From Bradyrhizobium manausense (GTDB taxonomy: Bacteria; Pseudomonadota; Alphaproteobacteria; Rhizobiales; Xanthobacteraceae), in the NCBI RefSeq assembly GCF_018130615.1, contig NZ_JAFCKB010000006.1, positions 124,001 through 188,000 of the forward strand: DNA of 64,000 bases, read 5' to 3'. A program made the position numbers and the translations under genes. Positions 25,899-34,324 of this stretch are shown in pieces. The notes below the pieces were generated by a model. That model saw only the letters and a program-made list of their open reading frames with translations, had not been told where the DNA came from and did not search any database. Position 1 is the first letter of the stretch, and each line of letters begins with the position of its first letter.

Positions 25899-26902
25899 AG
25901 GATTTCTGGATCGCGTGCGGCCATCACTTGCTCGATCGTGATGCGAGCGGCGGGCTCCATGCGACCGATGAATTCCTGAAAGCCTACTTTGCCCGCCCCG
26001 AGCTGATGCCGCCGGACAATGCATGCGTGATCGAACGAAGGCTGCACCGCGAGCTGTTCGCCGATCCGCACAAGTTCGTCAACGCGGGCGAGGTCGCTGC
26101 GATTGCTGATGCGGACGCCCGCGAAAATTGGCGGTTCGTGCTCGCCTTTCGCGATCTCCTCGCGCGACATGCGACGCTCGAGGCGGCCTACCTCGCAACC
26201 GTCCGGTCGCGTACCAACGATCTGCCACCGCTGTTCGTCAATCAACTCGTGCAGGTGATCCTGCGCAACGCGCTCGATGGCTGCGACGACGCGTACGTGC
26301 TGCGCGCTGCGGAACTGTTCTTCCGTCCCCAGCGCATCCTGCCGCATGAGCGGGCCTTGTTGCTCGGCGATGAGGAGGTTGTCAGCGGACTCAGCCTGAC
26401 TCCCGTGCTCTCGCTGATGTCGATGCTGGGAGCTGCGACCGACGCCCAGCTGGACGTATTGAGCGACGGAAATGCCGAGGAGTATTGGCAGCGCAGCGAC
26501 CATTTCGACATGGCGCTCGACCTTACCTCAGGCGGCCGCGGACCGGCTGCGCTTGCGCAGGCGATGGCACGCTGGATCTCCCATCTGCTCGCGATCGATG
26601 TCGCGGTCGAACCGCTGCGCGAGCTGCATGATGCGCGGCTCAGCTGGTATGTCGGTCTCGACGCCGACGCCACCGATCTCGGCGACCGTCTCTGGCATGG
26701 CGAGCAGCTCGACGAACGCAGCGCCGGCCGCGTGATCGCAATGTTCCGGTTGACCTTTGCGGTCGGTAGCCAGGCGATAGACGAGGTACGGGGGGAGCCG
26801 GTCTATCTTATCCTCGCGATGACGCCTGACCTGAAACTGCGGATGAAACCGCAGAATCTGCTGACGGGGCTGCCGATCAAACCTCTGGAGATGGTGATGT
26901 GA
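25895..26902 (+). CDS. DUF6352-type protein
   Basis: The 335-residue protein starts MKDFWIACGHHLLDRDASGGL and has acidic, helix-rich sequence without a signal peptide, including PHKFVNAGEVAAIADADARENW and YWQRSDHFDMALDLTSGGRG. The paired His near the N-terminus (GHHLLD) and the SDHFDMALD segment are conspicuous and could bind metal. It overlaps the upstream and downstream genes by four bases each. It matches the uncharacterised DUF6352 family of formate dehydrogenase clusters. Function unknown; assembly or sulfuration factor is a guess from context. Confidence 0.78.
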   Translation: MKDFWIACGHHLLDRDASGGLHATDEFLKAYFARPELMPPDNACVIERRLHRELFADPHKFVNAGEVAAIADADARENWRFVLAFRDLLARHATLEAAYLATVRSRTNDLPPLFVNQLVQVILRNALDGCDDAYVLRAAELFFRPQRILPHERALLLGDEEVVSGLSLTPVLSLMSMLGAATDAQLDVLSDGNAEEYWQRSDHFDMALDLTSGGRGPAALAQAMARWISHLLAIDVAVEPLRELHDARLSWYVGLDADATDLGDRLWHGEQLDERSAGRVIAMFRLTFAVGSQAIDEVRGEPVYLILAMTPDLKLRMKPQNLLTGLPIKPLEMVM

Positions 26903-27363
26903 GCTCTGCCGCGCTGCCGCTTGTACGCATCCCCGTCGGCATCGTGGTCGAGCGGTGCAAGGCGGGCTCGCGATGGGCCGACTTCGTCTGGCGTGCCGTC
27001 GCAGTCCTGCCGGACGAGCCGAGGACGAAGCCGTGGACCGTGCTTCGCGAGGAGCACGGTGCGACCCTGTTCTATGCGGGCAGCGCCACAGTCGATCTCT
27101 ATCCGTCCGAAACGGCGCGCTATCGCGACAATCTCGCCTCGGGTAATCCTAGCATCTGGACGGTGTTGTCGCCTGCGGAAGGTGCCTGGCCCTATTCGGT
27201 GACGGCCGCTACTGCCGATCCCGCGGAAGGCGAGGCCTTCACAGAGGCCGGCGGCAATCTCGTCGAGCCGGTGGCCATTCCGGAGATGCTGCGGGGGGCG
27301 ATTGCAAGCTTTGTCGCTGAGCACCATGTCGAACGTGAGTTCTTCAAGCGCACGCGCCGGTAA
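26899..27363 (+). CDS. DUF3305-type protein
   Basis: The 154-residue protein starts at GTG 26899, overlapping the previous stop (GTGA). Motifs are IPVGIVVERCKAGSRWADFVWRAVAVLPD near the N-terminus and EHHVEREFFKRTRR at the C-terminus, as in DUF3305 proteins. DUF3305 and DUF3306 genes occur side by side in formate dehydrogenase loci. No catalytic residues are recognisable; no export signal. Function unknown. Confidence 0.85.
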   Translation: MSSAALPLVRIPVGIVVERCKAGSRWADFVWRAVAVLPDEPRTKPWTVLREEHGATLFYAGSATVDLYPSETARYRDNLASGNPSIWTVLSPAEGAWPYSVTAATADPAEGEAFTEAGGNLVEPVAIPEMLRGAIASFVAEHHVEREFFKRTRR

Positions 27364-27410
27364 GCCGATCCGGAGGCGCTGGCGCGCCGCCAGCATGAAG
27401 GCGGATATAA

Positions 27411-28043
27411 ATGAGTGAGGACAAGTTCCTGAAACGGTGGTCTCGCCGCAAGCAGGAGGCAAGGGCGAATGCTACGCCGCCGGAGACGGCAATGCACGAC
27501 GACGTGCAATCTCCGCCGCCGCCCGCCGTCAAAGACGAGGAGCCCGAATTCGATCTGTCGAGCCTGCCGTCGCTCGACTCGATTACGTCCGAGACCGACA
27601 TCACGTCATTTCTGCGCAAAGGGATTCCACAGGAGTTGAAGCGTGCGGCTCTTCGTCGCGCCTGGTGCGCCGATCCTGCCATTTGCGGCTTCGTCGGGCT
27701 CGCGGAGAACGCCTGGGACTTCAACGATCCGACCGCAATGCCTGGCTTCGGCCCGCTGGATTGCTCCGAGGCAGAATTGGCCGCGCTGGTTGACCGGATC
27801 GTCGTTGGCTTGGGCAAGGCGGCCCAATCCCCGCCGGATCTGTCCGTCGAACCCGAGGATTCTTCACGAGAATTGCATCAGGAGGATGAACCTGGAGCGG
27901 CCAGGGACGCGGCTGACGGACCTACCGCGGCCGAGCTCGCGTCCGCTCCTGTTGCGGCGCAACCGGCGGTGGCTGAAGACACCAAAGATGAAACCGATCC
28001 TGTGCGGCGAAGCCGGACGCATGGTGGCGCGCTTCCATCCTAG
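27411..28043 (+). CDS. DUF3306-type protein
   Basis: The 210-residue protein begins MSEDKFLKRWSRRKQEA, has the conserved core FDLSSLPSLDSITSETDITSFLRKGIP (residues about 45-71) and ALRRAWCADPAICGFVGLAENAWDFNDP, and ends in a long acidic Ala/Pro-rich tail that is probably disordered. This is the DUF3306 signature. It follows the DUF3305 gene by 47 bases. Function unknown; the association with formate dehydrogenase genes is established for the family, but its action is not. Confidence 0.87.
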   Translation: MSEDKFLKRWSRRKQEARANATPPETAMHDDVQSPPPPAVKDEEPEFDLSSLPSLDSITSETDITSFLRKGIPQELKRAALRRAWCADPAICGFVGLAENAWDFNDPTAMPGFGPLDCSEAELAALVDRIVVGLGKAAQSPPDLSVEPEDSSRELHQEDEPGAARDAADGPTAAELASAPVAAQPAVAEDTKDETDPVRRSRTHGGALPS

Positions 28044-28175
28044 ATGCTCGACCAAAGGCCTATAGCCTCTGGCTATGGGCAAGCGTTGACCACCCGCGGA
28101 GCGAGGACTACGCTTCGCTATTGCTTTGTTACAAAAGCAAAAATCAAGCACCTGGGACTTGGATTGGAGGTCCGC

Positions 28176-28955
28176 GTGCGTGATGATGGCCTTGATCGCG
28201 CTATTGACGCTGCTGGCGGCGTTGCCCAGCTTGCGCGAAAAATCGGCATCAGCCAGCCCTCCGTTTCGAGCTGGAGCAAGGTGCCCGCACAGCGGGTGAT
28301 TGCAGTCGAAGCCGCGACTGGCATTTCTCGCGGCGAATTGCGGCCTGATCTTTTCAGCAAGCAGCCCCTGCCTGCGAGACCGGGTGATCCCGTCGACGCG
28401 GCGCGCGCGCAGGAATATTTGCTGCTGGCTACGCTACTGTCCGCTGCGCCGTCAGGAAAGCTGCTTGATCAACTGGCTGCATTGACCGGTGATGCGACGA
28501 CGCTCGGGCGAGCGCACATTGCACTGGCTGCGGCCGCTGCCGACACGGTCGCAGCGAAGGTCGAGCGCGAACATTTCGATCTGTTCGTCGGCCTCGGCCG
28601 CGGCGAGCTGTTGCCCTACGCCTCCTACTATCTGACCGGCTTTCTCAATGAGCGGCCGCTTTCGCGCCTGCGCGCCGACCTCGCCGCGTTCGGGATCGAG
28701 CGTGTTGCGAACAGCTCGGAGCCGGAAGATCACGCGGCCATCCTCTGCGAGGTCATGGCAGGTCTTGCGGGTGGCCGCTTCGAGGCTTCCTGCGAAGCGC
28801 AGCGCTCCTTTTTCGAGAAACACGTCGCCCCCTGGATGGGTCGTCTGTTCGGCGACATCGAGGGCGCAGAGAACGCCACTTTCTATCGTGCTGTCGGCGC
28901 GCTCGGCCGCGCCTTTATCGAGATCGAGATGAAAGCATTCACGTTCGCCAACTGA
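28176..28955 (+). CDS. TorD-family chaperone with N-terminal YdaS-like HTH
   Basis: The 259-residue protein starts with GTG at 28176, five bases after GGAGG; the longer frame from 28044 is unsupported. Residues about 4-60 (LDRAIDAAGGVAQLARKIGISQPSVSSWSKVP, RVIAVEAATGISRGELRPDLF) are a Cro/YdaS-type helix-turn-helix. Residues about 75-255 are an all-helical TorD/DmsD-like domain with EREHFDLFVGLGRGELLPYASYYLTG and FFEKHVAPWMGRLFGDIE. TorD proteins bind Tat signals and molybdoenzyme precursors. The fusion suggests a chaperone that may also bind DNA and couple folding of the Tat substrate to expression; this is inference. Confidence 0.85.
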   Translation: MRDDGLDRAIDAAGGVAQLARKIGISQPSVSSWSKVPAQRVIAVEAATGISRGELRPDLFSKQPLPARPGDPVDAARAQEYLLLATLLSAAPSGKLLDQLAALTGDATTLGRAHIALAAAAADTVAAKVEREHFDLFVGLGRGELLPYASYYLTGFLNERPLSRLRADLAAFGIERVANSSEPEDHAAILCEVMAGLAGGRFEASCEAQRSFFEKHVAPWMGRLFGDIEGAENATFYRAVGALGRAFIEIEMKAFTFAN

Positions 28956-28984
28956 CCTGCACACGTAGGTCCAGGAGAGATGCG

Positions 28985-29203
28985 ATGAGTGAAGGGAAGG
29001 TAACCACAGTCGGACGCCGCGACTTCCTACGCAAGGTTGGTGCCGGCACGGTGGGCGCCGGCGCTACGCTCGCGACACCGCTGGTCGGGTCCGCGCAGGC
29101 CGACAGCGAGACCAACGATGAGAAGCGCAAGGCCCGCTACAAGGAATCCGATCACGTGAAGGCCTTTTACCGAGTCAACCGTTATCCGGCTAAGGGAGGC
29201 TGA
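28985..29203 (+). CDS. small Tat-signal protein of the formate dehydrogenase operon
   Basis: The 72-residue product has a clear twin-arginine signal (GRRDFLRKVGAGTVGAGATLATPLVG, given in part: RRDFLRK at 11-17) and ends in about 35 residues including KARYKESDHVKAFYRVNRYPA. This is the formate dehydrogenase-region Tat protein family (the length and YK-SDHV-AFY-NRYP tail are typical). AGGAGA precedes the ATG. It may be a small periplasmic subunit or assembly aid of the dehydrogenase. Confidence 0.88.
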   Translation: MSEGKVTTVGRRDFLRKVGAGTVGAGATLATPLVGSAQADSETNDEKRKARYKESDHVKAFYRVNRYPAKGG

Positions 29204-29205
29204 CC

Positions 29206-32148
29206 GTGCTGATCAAGCGAACAAACCAGCGTTCCCTGCGCCACGGCTCCGTCTCGGAGTCCCTTGCGGGTCAGGGCGGCGGTCTCGACCGCCGCAGTTT
29301 CCTGCGCAAATCCGGGCTTGCAGGCGGCGCACTCGCCGCACTTGGCACTCTACCGCTCGGCGGCGTGCGCAAGGCAGAGGCGGCGATGGCCGGCCCGCTC
29401 ACCGTGGGCGCGACCGTCCGCAAGAGCATCTGCACGCATTGTTCGGTCGGCTGCACGGTAACGGCGGAGGTCTTGAACGGGGTCTGGATCGGCCAGGAGC
29501 CGAGTTGGGATTCCCCGATCAACCGCGGCTCGCATTGTGCCAAGGGCGCCTCCGTGCGCGAGCTCGTGCATAGCGAACGACGCCTGCGCTATCCGATGAA
29601 GCTCGTCGGCGGGCAGTGGACGCGCGTCTCCTGGGACGCCGCGATCAACGAGATCGGCGACAAGCTTCTGGCCGTGCGTGAAAAGTCGGGCCCCGATTCC
29701 GTCTATTGGCTCGGCTCGGCCAAGATGACCAACGAAGGCGCCTATCTGTTCCGCAAGCTAGGGGCGTTCTGGGGAACCAACAACACTGATCACCAGGCCC
29801 GCATCTGCCATTCAACGACCGTCACCGGCGTCGCCAACACCTGGGGCTACGGCGCGATGACCAACAGCTACAATGACATCCGCAATGCGAAGACGCAGAT
29901 GATCCTGGGCGGCAATCCGGCAGAGGCGCATCCGGTCTCGCTGCAGCATCTGCTCGAGGGAAAGGAGCTGAAAAAGGCCAACTTCATCGTCATCGACCCG
30001 CGCCTGACGCGCACGGCCGCGCATGCGACGGAATATGTTCGGATGCGGCCAGGCACTGACATTCCCGTGCTTTACGGCATGATGTGGCACATTCTCCAGA
30101 ACGGCTGGGAGGACAAGGAGTTCATCCGGCAGCGGGTCTACGGGTTCGACGATCTCCGCAAGGAAGTGGAAAAGTGGAATCCGGAAGAGGTCGAGCGTGT
30201 CACTGGCATTCCCGGCGAGCAGCTCAAGCGCGTCGCCAAGATGTTCGCCACTGAAAAGCCGGCGACGTTGATCTGGGCGATGGGGCAGACCCAGAAGACC
30301 GTCGGCACCGCCAACGTGCGCGCCAGCTGCATCCTGTTGCTGATGACCGGCAATGTCGGCGGAGAAGGTAAGGGAGCCAATATCTTCCGCGGCCACGACA
30401 ACGTACAGGGCGCGACTGACGTCGGGCTCGATATCGTCACGCTGCCGTTCTACTACGGCCTCGCCGAGGGTGCCTGGAAGCACTGGTCGCGGGTTTGGGA
30501 GGTCGACTACGACTTCCTGAAGTCGCGCTTCGATTCCAAGCAGATCATGGAAACCCCGGGCATCCCGCTGACCCGCTGGTTCGATGCGGTGACGCTGCCG
30601 AAGGATCAGGTGGCGCAAAAGGACAACGTGCGGGCGGTGTTCGTGCAGGGGCACGCTTCCAACAGCATCACCCGTATTCCTGAATCCCTGAACGGCCTGA
30701 AGGCGCTCGAGCTGCTCGTCATCGCCGACCCGCATCCGACGACTTGGGCCTCGCTCTCGGTCGAGGCAGGACGTAAGGACGGTGTCTACATTCTCCCGGT
30801 CGCCACGCAGTTCGAGTGCAAAGGGTCGCGCGTCGCGTCAAACCGCTCGCTGCAATGGGGCGAGCAGATCGTGAAGCCGATTTTCGAATCGAAGGACGAT
30901 CTCGAGGTCATCTATCTGATGGCGAAGAAGCTCGGCTTCGCCGACCAGATGTTCAAGAAGATCAAGATCGAGAACAATCTGCCGGAAGCAGAAGATGTGC
31001 TGCGCGAGATGAATCGCGGCAGCTGGTCGACCGGCTATTGCGGGCAATCGCCGGAGCGCCTCAAGGCGCACATGAAGAACCAGGCGAAGTTCGACATGCT
31101 GACGATGCGGGCGCCCAAGGAAGATCCCGAGGTCGGGGGCGATTATTACGGTCTGCCTTGGCCGTGCTGGGGATCACCGGAGGTCAAGCATCCCGGCACG
31201 CCGCTGCTCTATAACACCAATCTGCATGTGATGGATGGTGGCGGCACGTTCCGGCCGCGCTTCGGCGTTGAGCGCGAGGAGAAGCTGCCGGACGGGACCA
31301 CGCGCAAGCTCAGCCTGCTGGCGGACAAGTCCGCCTCGAAGGATTCGGAGATCCAGGATGGCTATCCCGAATTCACACTCGCGAGCCTGAAGAAGCTCGG
31401 CTGGGACAAGGATCTCACCGAGGCCGAAATGGCCGTGATCAACAAGGTCAATCCCGCCACTCCCGATGCGGTGTCGTGGTCGCTCGATCTCTCCGGAGGC
31501 ATCCAGCGGGTCGCGCTCAAGCACGGCTGTGTGCCCTACGGCAACGGCAAGGCGCGCATGAATGCGTTCGGCCTGCCGGATCCGATTCCGGTGCATCGCG
31601 AGCCGATCTACACGCCACGTGTCGACCTCGTCGCGAAATACCCGACGTTGCCCGATGCCAAGCAGTTCCGCATGCCCAATATCGGTTTCTCGGTGCAGAA
31701 AGCTGCGGTGGAGAAGGGAATTGCAAAACAGTTTCCGCTCATCCTCTCCTCGGGCCGTCTGGTTGAATATGAGGGCGGCGGGGAGGAGACCCGCACCAAT
31801 CCGTGGCTTGCCGAGCTGCAGCAGGACATGTTCATCGAGATCAATCCTGCCGATGCCTCCGATCGCGGCATCAAGGACGGCGGCTGGGTTTGGGTCACCG
31901 GCGCGGAGAACAATTCCAGGGCGAGAATGAAGGCTCTCGTCACCGAGCGCGTCGGCAAGGGCGTCGCCTGGATGCCGTTCCATTTCGGCGGTTGGCTCGC
32001 AGGCAAGGATCTTCGCGGCAACTATCCGAAAGGTACCGACCCGATCGTGCTTGGCGAAAGCGCCAACACGATCACCACGTATGGATACGATCCGGCGACG
32101 GGGATGCAGGAGCCCAAGGTCACCCTCTGCCAAATTGCGGCGGCATAA
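29206..32148 (+). CDS. fdhA: formate dehydrogenase alpha subunit (Mo/W-bis-MGD, Cys form)
   Basis: The 980-residue catalytic subunit begins with GTG at 29206, two bases after the previous stop. It has a Tat signal (RRSFLRK at residues about 26-32), an N-terminal [4Fe-4S] site CTHCSVGCTV ... HCAKG, and a molybdopterin-dinucleotide fold with WAMGQTQKTVGTANVRA and GNVGGEGKGANIFRGHDN. The active-site residue in ARICHSTTV is Cys201 (codon TGC at 29806-29808), where E. coli FdnG has selenocysteine. The enzyme oxidises formate to carbon dioxide in the periplasm and passes electrons to the Fe-S beta subunit. Confidence 0.97.
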   Translation: MLIKRTNQRSLRHGSVSESLAGQGGGLDRRSFLRKSGLAGGALAALGTLPLGGVRKAEAAMAGPLTVGATVRKSICTHCSVGCTVTAEVLNGVWIGQEPSWDSPINRGSHCAKGASVRELVHSERRLRYPMKLVGGQWTRVSWDAAINEIGDKLLAVREKSGPDSVYWLGSAKMTNEGAYLFRKLGAFWGTNNTDHQARICHSTTVTGVANTWGYGAMTNSYNDIRNAKTQMILGGNPAEAHPVSLQHLLEGKELKKANFIVIDPRLTRTAAHATEYVRMRPGTDIPVLYGMMWHILQNGWEDKEFIRQRVYGFDDLRKEVEKWNPEEVERVTGIPGEQLKRVAKMFATEKPATLIWAMGQTQKTVGTANVRASCILLLMTGNVGGEGKGANIFRGHDNVQGATDVGLDIVTLPFYYGLAEGAWKHWSRVWEVDYDFLKSRFDSKQIMETPGIPLTRWFDAVTLPKDQVAQKDNVRAVFVQGHASNSITRIPESLNGLKALELLVIADPHPTTWASLSVEAGRKDGVYILPVATQFECKGSRVASNRSLQWGEQIVKPIFESKDDLEVIYLMAKKLGFADQMFKKIKIENNLPEAEDVLREMNRGSWSTGYCGQSPERLKAHMKNQAKFDMLTMRAPKEDPEVGGDYYGLPWPCWGSPEVKHPGTPLLYNTNLHVMDGGGTFRPRFGVEREEKLPDGTTRKLSLLADKSASKDSEIQDGYPEFTLASLKKLGWDKDLTEAEMAVINKVNPATPDAVSWSLDLSGGIQRVALKHGCVPYGNGKARMNAFGLPDPIPVHREPIYTPRVDLVAKYPTLPDAKQFRMPNIGFSVQKAAVEKGIAKQFPLILSSGRLVEYEGGGEETRTNPWLAELQQDMFIEINPADASDRGIKDGGWVWVTGAENNSRARMKALVTERVGKGVAWMPFHFGGWLAGKDLRGNYPKGTDPIVLGESANTITTYGYDPATGMQEPKVTLCQIAAA

Positions 32149-32160
32149 GGAGCAACGACG

Positions 32161-32757
32161 ATGGCCCGTATGAAATTCCTCTGCGACGCCGACCGTTGCA
32201 TCGAGTGCAACGCCTGCGTCACCGCGTGCAAGAATGAGCACGAGGTTCCCTGGGGCATCAACCGGCGCCGTGTCGTGACCATCAACGACGGCAAGCCCGG
32301 CGAGCGTTCGGTCTCGATGGCCTGCATGCACTGCACCGATGCCCCCTGCGCCGCCGTGTGTCCGGTGAACTGCTTCTACACCACGGCCGATGGCGTCGTG
32401 CTGCATTCCAAGGATCTCTGCATCGGCTGCGGCTATTGCTTCTATGCGTGTCCGTTCGGCGCGCCGCAATATCCGAAAGTCGGCAATTTCGGCTCGCGCG
32501 GCAAGATGGACAAATGCACCTATTGCGCCGGTGGTCCCGAGACCGACGGCAGCAAGGAGGAATATGAGAAATATGGCGCGAATCGACTTGCCGAAGGCAA
32601 GCTGCCGCTGTGTGCCGAGATGTGCTCGACGAAATCGCTGCTCGCTGGCGACGGCGAGATCATCGCGCAGATTTACAAGGAGCGCGTGATGAAGCGCGGC
32701 TACGGCTCGGGGGCATGGGGCTGGAAGACGGCTTATCGCGAGACGATCGAGTCCTGA
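32161..32757 (+). CDS. fdh3B: formate dehydrogenase beta subunit, four [4Fe-4S] clusters
   Basis: The 198-residue protein carries four Cys groups: CIECNACVTACK, CMHCTDAPCAAVCP, CIGCGYCFYACPFG and CTYC with a late CAEMC. This is the FdnH/FDH3 beta pattern without a C-terminal membrane anchor. It starts twelve bases after fdhA and has no signal of its own, so it probably travels through the Tat pathway with the alpha subunit. It relays electrons from the alpha subunit to cytochrome b. Confidence 0.96.
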   Translation: MARMKFLCDADRCIECNACVTACKNEHEVPWGINRRRVVTINDGKPGERSVSMACMHCTDAPCAAVCPVNCFYTTADGVVLHSKDLCIGCGYCFYACPFGAPQYPKVGNFGSRGKMDKCTYCAGGPETDGSKEEYEKYGANRLAEGKLPLCAEMCSTKSLLAGDGEIIAQIYKERVMKRGYGSGAWGWKTAYRETIES

Positions 32758-32790
32758 CGCAAGCGGTGCGCGCAAGACCGGGAGGAGCTC

Positions 32791-33786
32791 ATGGCGTCAT
32801 TTGGAAGGTTCATTCGATTGGGCGTCGGGGCGTGGGCGTTGCTTCTGCTGGTCATCGTGGCGCCGGCGTCGTCGGGTGCCCAGCAGGTCAATCCAACCGC
32901 GAGTTCGGTCAAGGAGCAGCAGTTGCTGCAGGAATTGAACCGGATCCAGGGGCGGGTCAGTATCCCGGATCAGCGGTCAGGTGTTCTCGAGCAGCCGCAG
33001 GGGCGCGAATGGCGTGAATTCCGCAATGTCACGCTACGGTGGATTGGTGGCGTGGCGATCGTCGGTATGCTGGCGGTGCTCGTGATCTTTTATCTTACGC
33101 GCGGCATGGTCCGCCTCGAAAGCGGCCGATCGGGACGCACCATCGTGCGCTTCAATATGTTTGAGCGGTTCGTGCACTGGATGTCCGCGACCTGCTTTAT
33201 CATTCTGGCGATCTCCGGCCTGAATATCACCTTCGGCCGGCCGCTGCTGCTGCCGCTGATCGGATTCGAGGCGTTTTCGGAATGGTCGCAATGGGCGAAG
33301 TATGCCCACAATTATTTGAGCTTCCCGTTCACCATTGGAGTCGTGCTGATCTTTCTGGTGTGGCTTGGCAACAATATCCCGAGCAAGCTGGATGTCGAGT
33401 GGATCAAGCGGGGAGGCGGTTTGATCGGGCATGATCACCCGCCGGCCCGTCGCTTCAACGCGGGCCAAAAGGGGATCTACTGGATCGTCGTGATCGGCGG
33501 CGGTCTCGTCGCTGCGACCGGATATGTCCTCATGTTCCCATTCTACACCACAGGGATTGAAGGCATGCAGATGGCCCAGATCGTTCACTCGATCGTTGCG
33601 GTGTTGTTCGTCGCGGCGATGCTCGCGCATATCTACATCGGCACGATCGGTATGGAAGGCGCGTTCGAGGCGATGGGGTCAGGCGAAGTTGACGTCAATT
33701 GGGCGCGCGAGCATCACAGCCTGTGGTTGGACGAGGAAACGTCGCGCACAGGGCAGCCGCGCCGCGCGGCCTCTGCGGCGGAGTAG
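32791..33786 (+). CDS. formate dehydrogenase gamma subunit (cytochrome b)
   Basis: The 331-residue membrane protein has an N-terminal signal-like segment (residues 8-30) followed by a periplasmic linker with TRGMVRLESGRSG. Helices carry haem-ligand candidates in FNMFERFVHWMSATCF, KYAHNYLSF and IVHSIVAVLFVAAMLAHIYIGTIGMEGAF. This matches the FdnI/FdoI-related gamma subunit, with two b haems passing electrons from the Fe-S subunit to quinone. It is the last gene of the operon; GGAGG lies just upstream of the ATG. Confidence 0.94.
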   Translation: MASFGRFIRLGVGAWALLLLVIVAPASSGAQQVNPTASSVKEQQLLQELNRIQGRVSIPDQRSGVLEQPQGREWREFRNVTLRWIGGVAIVGMLAVLVIFYLTRGMVRLESGRSGRTIVRFNMFERFVHWMSATCFIILAISGLNITFGRPLLLPLIGFEAFSEWSQWAKYAHNYLSFPFTIGVVLIFLVWLGNNIPSKLDVEWIKRGGGLIGHDHPPARRFNAGQKGIYWIVVIGGGLVAATGYVLMFPFYTTGIEGMQMAQIVHSIVAVLFVAAMLAHIYIGTIGMEGAFEAMGSGEVDVNWAREHHSLWLDEETSRTGQPRRAASAAE

Positions 33787-33803
33787 CGGTTCCTGGCTGC
33801 TCC

Positions 33804-33926
33804 CTAGAGACGCACGCCGGTGGTCGCAAAGGCCTGTGCGACGGGCTCCTGGATGCCGCTAAGCATCGCAGCCGAGGCTACGGCGATCACGACAGCCGCC
33901 ACGCAGGCGAGCAAGAAAGCTTTCAT
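33804..33926 (-). CDS. 40-residue small membrane/exported protein
   Basis: The ATG at 33926 has GGAGG six bases upstream. The product is 40 residues: MKAFLLACVAAVVIAVASAA as a hydrophobic helix, then EPVAQAFATTGVRL. Very small proteins of this pattern (one helix and a short tail ending S/TGVRL) recur in Bradyrhizobium genomes, though I cannot verify counts here. It is convergent with the formate dehydrogenase gamma gene. Function unknown; it is easily missed because of its size. Confidence 0.65.
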   Translation of the reverse strand: MKAFLLACVAAVVIAVASAAMLSGIQEPVAQAFATTGVRL

Positions 33927-34065
33927 CCGAATCCTCCACAAATTCTGCATGGCGCACGCGACCCTTAACACGTCGCACGCGGAACTCGCGCACGACAGCA
34001 GATGTGACAGTCTGCGGGCGGTCGCAGCAGCCAACCGCCGGCCGAACAGTGGACGGCAGGCGTGA

Positions 34066-34095
34066 GTTATACTCGCATTGCGAGATGAGTATAAC
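34066..34095. promoter_or_regulatory. 30-base inverted repeat upstream of the oxidase pseudogene
   Basis: GTTATACTC (34066-34074) and GAGTATAAC (34087-34095) are perfect nine-base inverted arms. An overlapping inner stem CTCGC-ATT-GCGAG occupies 34072-34084. The rest of 33927-34324 holds no recognisable gene. It could be a regulator-binding site or a hairpin at an mRNA 5' end; no regulator gene lies nearby. Confidence 0.45.
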
Positions 34096-34324
34096 CGCGG
34101 CGCCTCATGATCCGAAAGCTCAAAGACGTTCTGAGTGCTCCGGGTCCTGCCTGTGCACTCCTGCTCTCGTGCGCGCGACGTGTGCACCGAGAATCCGAAA
34201 CGGTAATTTCGGCTTCCAATTCATGCATATGCCGTCCTCGAAGAGCCAAACAGCGGAGGCTTGGTCCAACCAAATTTCTCAATCGGTCCAGTCACAGATT
34301 GGATCGGCATTTCGCTCAGGGATC

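Noticed and set aside
29806-29808. possible selenocysteine codon at the FdhA active site
   Set aside because: The codon is TGC (Cys), not TGA, so no SECIS or recoding is needed.
31174-32775. 533-codon open frame antisense to fdhA and the beta subunit
   Set aside because: Both plus-strand proteins have unmistakable cofactor motifs across this interval; the antisense frame is a composition artefact.
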